From Desulfobacterales bacterium (GTDB lineage: Bacteria; Desulfobacterota; Desulfobacteria; Desulfobacterales; JAFDCJ01): a stretch of 11,321 bases of DNA. Positions 1-6,561 of this stretch are shown here, in pieces. The notes below the pieces were generated by a model that saw only the letters and a program-made list of their open reading frames with translations, was not told the origin of the DNA and did not search any database. Every line of letters begins with the position of its first letter. The first letter of the stretch is position 1. The stretch lies in NCBI GenBank assembly GCA_029932495.1, contig JAOZPY010000049.1, forward strand, positions 1-11,321, written 5' to 3'. The translations under genes and the position numbers were made by a program.

Positions 1-744
1 TCAATTAAGGCCTTCGTGTTTTCCCACGAAAGGATGCACCAGGATTCTGCGGGTGATCAGCCGTGAAAAGGTGTGGGTGTTTCTAAAAAAATCGACAAAC
101 GGCCGGAAGTGGGAAATCCGTTCACCGGCCGGCGCGTAGCGCACCCCTACCGGCACCTCGATAACCGGGATTTGTTTCCAGCAGGCCTTGACCAGGATCT
201 CGATTTCAAACTGAAAGCGCCGGGCCTTGATGTTCAACTCCAGGGCTTCCGGCAGAGGATAGATTCGGAACCCGCTTTGAGAATCCTTTAGGCGCGGCCC
301 TCCCGAACAGGCGATCCAGAAGTTCGAAAATTTACGGCCAAACCGGCTGGTCCAGGGAACATTTCGCCCGGCCATCCCCCGGCGCAGGCCCACCACAATG
401 GGCCGTGCGTCTCCTTCGATGGCACGAATCATGGACAGGGCATCTGCCGGATCATGCTGCCCGTCGGCATCGATGGTGATGGCCCAGTCGGCCGTTTTGG
501 CGGCCGCGGCAAAACCGGTGAGCAGGGCCGCGCCTTTGCCCCTGTTTTGCCGGTGGTGCAGGACGTGAATGTGCTTCAGGGCACATATTTTTTTATAGCT
601 GCCATCCGTGGAGCCGTCATCAACCACGAAAACCGGCATTTCCAGCCGGAGGGTTTTTTTTATCACGGCCTCTATGTGCTGTTGGTGGTTGTATAGCGGG
701 ATGACAACGGCAAATTTTTTTTTATCCGGTGCTGAAAAATCCAT
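1..744 (-). CDS. Family 2 glycosyltransferase (DPM1/dolichyl-phosphate-mannose-synthase-like)
   Basis: This 247-residue protein is complete: the stop is the first three bases of the window and the ATG is at 744-742. It has a GT-A nucleotide-sugar fold: VVIPLYN at 13-19, DDGS at 42-45, the metal-binding DADGQHDP at 92-99, DSQSGFR at 154-160, and FEIEI at 179-183. This pattern fits GT2 enzymes that move a sugar from a nucleotide donor to a lipid carrier or lipid acceptor on the cytoplasmic face. No membrane segment is visible, unlike GT2 proteins with a C-terminal anchor. It is the third gene of a minus-strand operon and starts 5 bases after the stop of the kinase-like fusion gene, with no clear ribosome binding site, so it is probably translated by coupling. 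The donor and acceptor cannot be read from sequence. Family is secure; the lipid-linked role is inferred from neighbours. Confidence 0.9.
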   Translation of the reverse strand: MDFSAPDKKKFAVVIPLYNHQQHIEAVIKKTLRLEMPVFVVDDGSTDGSYKKICALKHIHVLHHRQNRGKGAALLTGFAAAAKTADWAITIDADGQHDPADALSMIRAIEGDARPIVVGLRRGMAGRNVPWTSRFGRKFSNFWIACSGGPRLKDSQSGFRIYPLPEALELNIKARRFQFEIEILVKACWKQIPVIEVPVGVRYAPAGERISHFRPFVDFFRNTHTFSRLITRRILVHPFVGKHEGLN

Positions 745-749
745 CGGTA

Positions 750-2471
750 TCAGCGGAGGCTTTCAGGTAAAAACGCCACCGCCCATGTTCCCGGGCCGAA
801 ATGAACACCGGAGGTTAATGACAGCGGCTGCAGCAAAATTTCACAGGATGGAAACTGGGCGGCGATGGTCTTTTTTGCCGTGGTCGCCACCCAGTCGCGA
901 TTATCGCTGTGTTCCAGCATGATCAGGGGCGCCGAACCGGGCTTGCAGGCGGATTTCAATTTTTCAAGGGCGAATTTGAGCTGTTCAGCCCCGTTTTTGG
1001 CCGTGCCCACCTTTACAGCACCCTCGGCGGTGGGGCTGATAATGGGCTTGACATGCAGCATGTCGCCGAAAAAAGCGCTGGACTTGGACAGGCGCCCGCC
1101 GGCGGCAAGATACTTGAGCTTGTCCAGAAAAACATATTCCTCACAGGCCTGGACCGCGCGCCGGGCGAAATCAAGGACCGCTTCGGGGTCGTCGGTTGTC
1201 TGTGAATACCGGGCGGTGGCCAGGGCAATGGTGCCCAGTCGGCCCGAGGCGGCCTGGGTATCAATGACGGTCATGCGGTTGTCTGGATCGTTTTGATTTT
1301 TCCACTGTGTGGCAACGTCAAAGTTGCCGGTAAAAACAGATCCGACGCAAAGGTATAATACCCGGGAATGCTGTTCGATTACCCGCTGGTAATACTGGTG
1401 GCGTTCAAACACGGAAGCCTGGGAGGTGGACACCGGAATGCCGTCACGCATGCTTTGAAAAAGCTCGGTGGCCGCAAACAGGCTTTCCGGCAGGGATTTG
1501 TCGCCGGCGATGATGTAGCTGTCCAGCAGGGTCATACCCAGTTCGCGTGCGTTTTCCCGGGTGATGGAGCCGGCGGCATCGGTCATGATGTGAACGGCCC
1601 CCCGTCGGGTGAGTTGTTTGAAATCGTTGATCTGGGCGGCGAGATCGTCGTTGGTCCACTGTACCACATCCCCCAAGGACTCCATTTTTTTGCGTGCCGA
1701 ATCCATATCGTTGGTGTGCAGGTGAACTTTCAGGTAGTCCTTGTGGGGGATCAACACGACGCTGTCGCCGTCCTGGCGCAGTCGGCTGATTTTTTCCGGT
1801 TCATTGCCCTCCAGACGGATGACCGTATCCACACAGTAGCCGGCTTCCATTTGCGCCTGAAAAGACGGTGAGATTGCGAGCAGGCCCTTGAATCGTGCGC
1901 CCAGCGGCTGAAACCCATTGTTCTGACCGGCAAGGTGCTTAAAAAAGCTTTCAAAAAATAAATACATTCCCAGGGCACCGGCGTCCACGACGCCGGCCTG
2001 TTTCAAACCGGGCAGCAGCTCGGGGGTTGACTTTACAGCGGTCTCCAGGCGATCAATAATTTGAGCTGCGTATGTCTCCGGATCCCCCATGTTTTTTTCG
2101 GTCAGAACATCCACCAGGGCGTCGAAGATGGTCAGCATGGTTCCGTGTACCGGTCGGCTGACTGCCTGCCAGGCCTGGTCCCGGCCCAGCTTCGTCGCCT
2201 GGAAAAGGTCATCCGGGGTGTCGGCCGTCAGAAATCCGGCGAAAAAACGGGCGGCGATGTTGCCTGAATTGCCCCGGGCGGCCAGCAGCAGTTGATGGAT
2301 GGTGGCATCCCGGTTTTCATCCAGGTAGCGCAGTGGCGTGAGGCTGGCGATCAGGTTGCGGCCGGTATCTCCGTCCGCCACCGGAAAGACATTGATGCTG
2401 TCCAGCACATCGGACCAGGCGGCCACCCGTTCGACGCCGGCAATGTGTGCTTTTTGAAAATCCGGCTTCAT
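750..2471 (-). CDS. DhaL/FakA-like kinase fused to DegV (FakB-like) fatty-acid-binding domain
   Basis: The 573-residue protein has three parts. Residues 1-190 are a DhaL/DAK2 kinase domain, with NVFPVADGDTG at 27-37 (Mg-ATP-binding aspartates), ARGNSGN at 65-71 and PVHGTM at 107-112. Residues about 205-285 match the middle domain of FakA, including Cys213 and the His250-x-His252 pair, which correspond to reported zinc ligands of Staphylococcus FakA (from memory). Residues 292-570 are a DegV/EDD lipid-binding domain: TDAAGS at 297-302, STSQAS at 348-353, GSVFTGN at 377-383, LAAGGRLS at 455-462, and GVHFGPG at 555-561. In Firmicutes, FakA (kinase) and FakB (carrier of the bound fatty acid) are separate proteins that make acyl-phosphate; here both appear in one chain. 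The start ATG overlaps the stop of the thioesterase gene (ATGA). Acyl-phosphate synthesis is inferred, and the true lipid is unknown. Confidence 0.88.
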   Translation of the reverse strand: MKPDFQKAHIAGVERVAAWSDVLDSINVFPVADGDTGRNLIASLTPLRYLDENRDATIHQLLLAARGNSGNIAARFFAGFLTADTPDDLFQATKLGRDQAWQAVSRPVHGTMLTIFDALVDVLTEKNMGDPETYAAQIIDRLETAVKSTPELLPGLKQAGVVDAGALGMYLFFESFFKHLAGQNNGFQPLGARFKGLLAISPSFQAQMEAGYCVDTVIRLEGNEPEKISRLRQDGDSVVLIPHKDYLKVHLHTNDMDSARKKMESLGDVVQWTNDDLAAQINDFKQLTRRGAVHIMTDAAGSITRENARELGMTLLDSYIIAGDKSLPESLFAATELFQSMRDGIPVSTSQASVFERHQYYQRVIEQHSRVLYLCVGSVFTGNFDVATQWKNQNDPDNRMTVIDTQAASGRLGTIALATARYSQTTDDPEAVLDFARRAVQACEEYVFLDKLKYLAAGGRLSKSSAFFGDMLHVKPIISPTAEGAVKVGTAKNGAEQLKFALEKLKSACKPGSAPLIMLEHSDNRDWVATTAKKTIAAQFPSCEILLQPLSLTSGVHFGPGTWAVAFLPESLR

Positions 2472-2893
2472 GGCGAAAATTCCAGTGCTTTGCGGATATC
2501 ATCAGGTATTTCGAACAGTATTTCCATGTCGGGATATGTTACCGCCACCTGTTCACTTCGTCCCTTGGCGCACAGCTGGTCGTTTTTTACCAGTTTTATT
2601 CTAAAATCGATAACTATTTTATATTGCGCTTCAACCACCGTGGCCTTGCAGATAAACTCATCGCGGTATCGCAGGGAAACAATGTGCTTGGTGGCGGTTT
2701 TGGTAATGGGAAACAGGCAGCTGGTTTTTTTGAAATAATCAAACAGATCAATTCCCACGCCGGCAAAGAGCTCGGAACGGGTCTGATCGAAATATTTCAG
2801 GTAATTTCCATGCCATACCATGTTCATGGGATCCAGATCGTAAAACGGCACCGTGAAGGTCATCGCATGGCTTTTGTACGCCGGGTTGCTCAT
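2468..2893 (-). CDS. Hotdog-fold acyl-CoA/acyl-ACP thioesterase (YbgC/FadM/4HBT family)
   Basis: The 141-residue protein has the usual length for this family and its signature near the N-terminus: DLDPMNMVWHGNYLKYFDQ at 19-37. Asp21 is in the position of the catalytic aspartate of YbgC and 4-hydroxybenzoyl-CoA thioesterase. The family hydrolyses acyl-CoA or acyl-ACP thioesters in the cytoplasm, usually as tetramers. It is the first gene of the minus-strand operon. Its stop overlaps the start of the DhaL-DegV fusion by four bases, so the two products are probably made in step, and a released fatty acid would be a sensible substrate for the next protein. The ATG at 2893 has a poor ribosome binding site; an internal ATG at 2863 (residue 11) would still keep the whole motif, so the start is not certain. 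Chain-length preference cannot be told from sequence. Confidence 0.9.
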   Translation of the reverse strand: MSNPAYKSHAMTFTVPFYDLDPMNMVWHGNYLKYFDQTRSELFAGVGIDLFDYFKKTSCLFPITKTATKHIVSLRYRDEFICKATVVEAQYKIVIDFRIKLVKNDQLCAKGRSEQVAVTYPDMEILFEIPDDIRKALEFSP

Positions 2894-2982
2894 AGCCGAA
2901 AATTCAGGTCAGATCTCAATTAAGTGAAACCCAACTGGCTTGTTGTCCGTCGTCAGTTGAGCGGGTAACCGGAAACAGTACG

Positions 2983-2994
2983 AATTTTAAAATT
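2983..2994. repeat. Perfect 12-base AT palindrome in divergent promoter region
   Basis: AATTTTAAAATT reads the same on both strands. It sits immediately downstream of, and partly overlaps, the candidate -10 box of the leftward promoter, where a repressor could block transcription. AT-only palindromes arise often by chance in AT-rich intergenic DNA, so an operator role is only a suggestion. Confidence 0.3.
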
Positions 2995-3018
2995 ATATTA
3001 TTTTACTTTTGGAGTCAA
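2992..3018 (-). promoter_or_regulatory. Candidate promoter for the thioesterase operon
   Basis: On the minus strand a TTGACT box (3018-3013, five of six matches to the sigma-70 -35 consensus) is followed by a perfect TATAAT (2997-2992). The 15-base spacer is shorter than the ideal 17. The transcript would have a leader of roughly 90 bases before the ATG at 2893. This is the only good candidate upstream of the operon. It is inferred from consensus only. Confidence 0.45.
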
Positions 3019-3042
3019 CTACAACTGCGCTGCAAAGTTTTG

Positions 3043-3070
3043 TTGCTTTTTTTACCGGCAGCGTTATGAT
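3043..3070 (+). promoter_or_regulatory. Candidate promoter for the rightward four-gene operon
   Basis: TTGCTT (3043-3048) and TATGAT (3065-3070, five of six matches to the -10 consensus) are 16 bases apart and would give a leader of about 27 bases before the ATG at 3104. A short inverted repeat, CGCTGC at 3028-3033 and GCAGCG at 3058-3063, brackets the -35 box and could be an operator, but it is only six bases per arm. The -35 match is weak. Confidence 0.38.
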
Positions 3071-3090
3071 TAAAATCCCAAAGTCATCCA

Positions 3091-3096
3091 AAGGAG
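3091..3096 (+). promoter_or_regulatory. Ribosome binding site fixing the MBL-fold start
   Basis: AAGGAG lies seven bases before the ATG at 3104. That is the standard spacing, and it favours this ATG over an in-frame TTG at 3098, which would be only one base away from the site. Confidence 0.75.
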
Positions 3097-3103
3097 TTTG
3101 TCC

Positions 3104-3790
3104 ATGAGCCTTGCCATCCACACGCTGCCGCTGGGCGTTGCCAACGTGTTTATCCTTCAAGATCAGGGGACGGTGCTGGTGGACTGCGGTGCTCCCAAAA
3201 AAATCGAGGCCTTTATCAAGCAGTTGGCGGCGGCCCGAATCAACCCCCGGGACATCCAGCTGATCATCATCACCCACGGCCATTGGGACCATATCGGATC
3301 AGCGGCGGCGATCAAGCAGTTGACCGGCGCCAAAATTTTGATGCATCAAAAAGAGCGCAAATGGCTTGAGGAATTGTACGCCTCCCCCCCGCAGGGGGTG
3401 GGAGTCTGGGGCCGCTTTCTGGCAAAGACCATGGTGAATTTGATGGCTCCTTTTATCCACGTGCCGTCGGCCGCGGTGGACATCGGTTTCGATGCCGATG
3501 AGCTGTCATTGGCCGATTACGGCATTGCCGGCCGGATTGTCTATACCCCCGGCCATACGGCCGGTTCGATCAGCGTTTTGCTGGATTCCGGCGAGGCCAT
3601 TGTGGGGGATATGGCCATGAACAGCCTGCCCATGCGGCTTTCGCCGGGGCTGGCCGTTTTTGCGGATAACCTGCCGCAATTGATCGCAAGCTGGCGGATG
3701 TTGCTCAGCCGGGATGTCCAGACCATATACCCTTCCCATGGCGGCCCCTTTTCACCGGAAGTCATGCGCCGGGCGGTGTCCGGGGATTAA
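3104..3790 (+). CDS. Metallo-beta-lactamase-fold hydrolase (glyoxalase II-like)
   Basis: The 228-residue protein carries the full metal-binding set of the MBL superfamily: HGHWDH at 58-63, His151 in PGHT, Asp169 in GDM and His212 in PSHGG. This predicts a two-metal hydrolase, probably cytoplasmic because no signal peptide is seen. Length and motif spacing resemble glyoxalase II-like and other small thioester or lactone hydrolases rather than true beta-lactamases, or the larger RNase J and flavodiiron proteins. It is the first gene of a plus-strand operon and is followed after 28 bases by a GMC oxidoreductase. One plausible job is hydrolysis of a thioester or lactone made by the downstream oxidoreductases, but nothing in the sequence fixes the substrate. 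The ATG at 3104 is chosen because of the AAGGAG site at 3091-3096. Confidence 0.9.
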   Translation: MSLAIHTLPLGVANVFILQDQGTVLVDCGAPKKIEAFIKQLAAARINPRDIQLIIITHGHWDHIGSAAAIKQLTGAKILMHQKERKWLEELYASPPQGVGVWGRFLAKTMVNLMAPFIHVPSAAVDIGFDADELSLADYGIAGRIVYTPGHTAGSISVLLDSGEAIVGDMAMNSLPMRLSPGLAVFADNLPQLIASWRMLLSRDVQTIYPSHGGPFSPEVMRRAVSGD

Positions 3791-3818
3791 AGCAGAAAGG
3801 GGTTCAAGAGACAGAGCG

Positions 3819-5126
3819 ATGAACGACATATTTTTGGGCAATCAGGATATCGATGTGATCGTCGTCGGCAGCGGGCCCGGCGGCGCGACAGTAGCCAAGG
3901 AATTGGCCGGCCGGCGGAAAAAGGTGCTCATTGTCGAATGGGGGGATAATGAACCGCTGACGAACAGCCTCTGGTACGGGGCCAAAACTCTTTTGACGCC
4001 GGGCAGAAGTCTGCTGCTCACAGGCCAGTTGTTGGAGATAGTCCGGGGCATCACCACCGGCGGCAGCAGCGTGCACTACTATGCCACCTGCTATCCGGTT
4101 CCCTTTGAGATGCTCAAGTCCCACGGGGTCGATATCACGCAAGAAGTCGCGCAGGCCCGCCAGGAACTTCCCATCGCCCCGCTTAAAGACGAGATGTTGG
4201 GACCCATGACCCGGCGGATCATGGAAAGTGCTGGCGATCTTGGCTACAGCTGGCAAAAACTGGACAAGCTCATGTATCAGGATCGGTGGAAACCCGGATA
4301 TGCTTTTGGCCATTACGGGGATCCATACCGGGTCAAGTGGAGCGCCCGGATGTACGTCGAGGAAGCCCTGGCCCATGGGGCGCAGTTGATCAACGGGGCC
4401 CGGGTAAAAAGGGTGATCATTGAAAACGGCGTTGCCGTGGGCGTGGAATTTATCAGAGCTTCAAAGCCGTTCCAGGTCCATGCTCAGACGGTGATCGTTT
4501 CTGCCGGCGGCATCGGCAGCCCGGTCATTCTGCGTGCCAGCGGCATTAAAAGGGCCGGGTATAATTTTTTCTTTGATCCGCTGATCGGCGTGCGCGGAAC
4601 CGTCGCCGACATTGATGTCCCGGACAGTGAGATTCCCATGTCCGCCGGGGTGCACATGCATGACGAAGGTTACATGATGACCGATATGGCGCACCCGGCG
4701 GCCTTTTCCACACTTTTTGCCGCCGCTGCCCTGCGATTCGATCAGATGTTTTCGCGTCGCCATACCTTGCAGATCATGGTCAAAGCCAGAGATGAGTTGG
4801 GCGGACGGCTGACCGACAACGGCGGGGTGCGCAAGAACCTGGATAAAAGTGAAAAACAAAAGCTGTTGCGGGGCTATGAGCGGGCCCGGCAGATATTGAA
4901 AAACGCCGGCGCGAAAAACATTTTCAAAACCGGTTACTTGGCGGCTCATCCCGGCGGAACCGTGAAAATCGGCGATCTGGTGGATGCCGATTTGAAAACC
5001 GAATATGACAATCTGTATGTGTGCGACTGCTCGGTGATTCCCGAGGCCTGGGGTCTGCCGCCGACATTGACCCTGATCGGCCTTGGAAAACGCCTCGCGC
5101 GGCACCTGGCCGATGAATCCGGTTGA
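3819..5126 (+). CDS. Short GMC-type FAD oxidoreductase
   Basis: The 435-residue protein belongs to the glucose-methanol-choline oxidoreductase family. The N-terminal FAD Rossmann motif GSGPGG is at 17-22 and the ribose-binding Glu40 follows. GITTGGSSVHYY at 77-88 is the second flavin signature. The C-terminal GMC domain includes HPGGT from His377 and NLYVCDCSVIPEAWGLPPTLT at about 398-418. It is shorter than typical family members of 500-600 residues, with a reduced substrate domain. Usually the second catalytic His/Asn lies in a GxNPTLT-like segment; here the matching position is Pro414 (GLPPTLT), so the normal His-Asn/His pair appears incomplete. The family oxidises alcohols to aldehydes or ketones. 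The start is ATG 3819; the frame is open further upstream, but that would overlap the MBL gene and lacks a ribosome binding site. The substrate is unknown. Confidence 0.88.
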   Translation: MNDIFLGNQDIDVIVVGSGPGGATVAKELAGRRKKVLIVEWGDNEPLTNSLWYGAKTLLTPGRSLLLTGQLLEIVRGITTGGSSVHYYATCYPVPFEMLKSHGVDITQEVAQARQELPIAPLKDEMLGPMTRRIMESAGDLGYSWQKLDKLMYQDRWKPGYAFGHYGDPYRVKWSARMYVEEALAHGAQLINGARVKRVIIENGVAVGVEFIRASKPFQVHAQTVIVSAGGIGSPVILRASGIKRAGYNFFFDPLIGVRGTVADIDVPDSEIPMSAGVHMHDEGYMMTDMAHPAAFSTLFAAAALRFDQMFSRRHTLQIMVKARDELGGRLTDNGGVRKNLDKSEKQKLLRGYERARQILKNAGAKNIFKTGYLAAHPGGTVKIGDLVDADLKTEYDNLYVCDCSVIPEAWGLPPTLTLIGLGKRLARHLADESG

Positions 5127-5214
5127 TCTTAGAAACCCATATTCTTATCAGGAGGCGGCGTTTTAAGGAATCTGAGGCTCAATACTTTTTGTTGATGTAT
5201 CCGGGGAGGGGATT

Positions 5215-6546
5215 ATGGCGCAAGAAGATTTCAGAAACAAAAGCTACTGGATGACAACCTGCGACTATGTTCCCGGCGATGCGCTTCAGGGGGAGCTCGA
5301 CGTGGATGTGGCCGTCGTCGGTGGCGGGTTTACGGGGCTTTCTTCGGCCTATCATCTTAAAAAAGCCGAGTCGAATATGCGTGTGGCCCTGCTGGAAAGT
5401 GAGGTCATCGGTTTTGGGGCCAGCGGCCGCAACGGCGGGTTTAACATGACCCTGTTCGGCCTGACACTGGGAATAACCGCCGTGCGCTTTGGCAAGCAAA
5501 AAGCCAAGCAGGCCCAGCACTACATGGAGCGGGCGGTGGATTACCTGCAAGAGCTGGTCCGTGAGCTGAAAATTGACTGCGATTATGAACATCCGGGTTT
5601 TTTGCGGGTGGCCACGTCGGAAAAATATAAACAGCGCATTATCAAGGAAATGGAACTGGCCCACGAGCTGGGGCTGGAGGGCATCGAATGGCTCGATCGT
5701 GATCAGACCCGGCAGCAGGTGCAAAGTGACCTGTACCTGGGCGCCTGGTGGGAACCGCGTTGCGGGATTCTCAATCCGGCCAAGCTGGCCTGGGGGTGGG
5801 CGGAAGTGATCCGCCCCATGGGAGTCCAGATATTCGAAAACACCCCCGTGGTCGAAATCAGACGGGAGGGCGGCCGGGTCCGGCTGGATACTCCGGGCGG
5901 TCATGTGCGGGCCGACAAAGTCGTTCTGGCGACCAATGCCTGGTCGCATTTTTTCCGGTCCATCAAGCGCAAACAGGTTCCGGCCTGGACCTATATTGTT
6001 TTAACCGAGCCCTTGCGGCCGGAACATTTCGACGCAATCGGCTGGCAGAATCGCCAGGGGATTGAAGATGCACGCAACCTGGTACACTATTACCGGCTGA
6101 CGGTTGACAACCGTCTGCTGATGGGCGGCCGTGATATTGCGACGACTTACGGCGATGACATGGACAACGATTTAAATCCGGCCATCTTTGCCGAATTAAA
6201 AGATGATGTGCGGCAGCTTTTCCCGGCGTTAAAGGGTGTGCGTTTTACCCATGAGTGGGGCGGGCCGGTGTCGGTGCCCATGGACATGGCCCCGGCCATC
6301 GGATACGCGGGGGATAAAAATATCGTTTACAGTCTGGGCCAGGTGGGCCACGGGGTCAGCATGACCCAGCTCAACGGTCGCACGGTGGCCGACCTGGTAC
6401 TCGAACGCCGCACGGATTTAACCGACGTGTTTTTTGTCAACCGCCGCACCATCCCCTGGCCGCCCGAGCCGCTGCGCAACCTGGCCGCCCGGGCGATTTT
6501 GGGATACATGCACTGGGAGGACCGCAAGTATGACCCCGCTGTCTGA
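5215..6546 (+). CDS. DAO-family FAD-dependent oxidoreductase (PuuB/DadA-like)
   Basis: The 443-residue protein has the D-amino-acid-oxidase fold: VVGGGFTG at 34-41 (dinucleotide-binding GxGxxG), Glu61 for the FAD ribose, GASGRNGGF at 68-76 (a hallmark of PuuB/glycine-oxidase-like proteins), and GQVGHGVSMTQLNG at 375-388 near the C-terminus for FAD contact. Relatives oxidise primary or secondary amines, such as gamma-glutamylputrescine, sarcosine, glycine or D-amino acids. Length is typical. The start ATG has a strong purine-rich site, GGGGAGGG, about six bases upstream. It lies 88 bases after the GMC gene and 15 bases before the LarA-like gene, in the same direction, so it is very likely co-transcribed with at least the latter. 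Having an amine-type and an alcohol-type flavoenzyme together suggests an amino-alcohol-like or amine substrate, but this is speculation. Confidence 0.9.
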   Translation: MAQEDFRNKSYWMTTCDYVPGDALQGELDVDVAVVGGGFTGLSSAYHLKKAESNMRVALLESEVIGFGASGRNGGFNMTLFGLTLGITAVRFGKQKAKQAQHYMERAVDYLQELVRELKIDCDYEHPGFLRVATSEKYKQRIIKEMELAHELGLEGIEWLDRDQTRQQVQSDLYLGAWWEPRCGILNPAKLAWGWAEVIRPMGVQIFENTPVVEIRREGGRVRLDTPGGHVRADKVVLATNAWSHFFRSIKRKQVPAWTYIVLTEPLRPEHFDAIGWQNRQGIEDARNLVHYYRLTVDNRLLMGGRDIATTYGDDMDNDLNPAIFAELKDDVRQLFPALKGVRFTHEWGGPVSVPMDMAPAIGYAGDKNIVYSLGQVGHGVSMTQLNGRTVADLVLERRTDLTDVFFVNRRTIPWPPEPLRNLAARAILGYMHWEDRKYDPAV

Positions 6547-6561
6547 GAAAGGATGTGACGG

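Noticed and set aside
865..1871. Long plus-strand frames opposite the DhaL-DegV gene
   Set aside because: These are antisense shadows of a well-supported coding gene, with no motifs and no ribosome binding sites.
3714..3818. Upstream extension of the GMC reading frame into the MBL gene (35 more codons)
   Set aside because: It overlaps the MBL coding region, has no ribosome binding site, and the FAD motif sits at the expected distance from the ATG at 3819.
5150..5155. Perfect AGGAGG sequence in the gap between the GMC and DAO genes
   Set aside because: No start codon lies at a suitable distance. A 19-codon frame from the ATG at 5195 is too far away and overlaps the DAO start, so this is probably a chance match.
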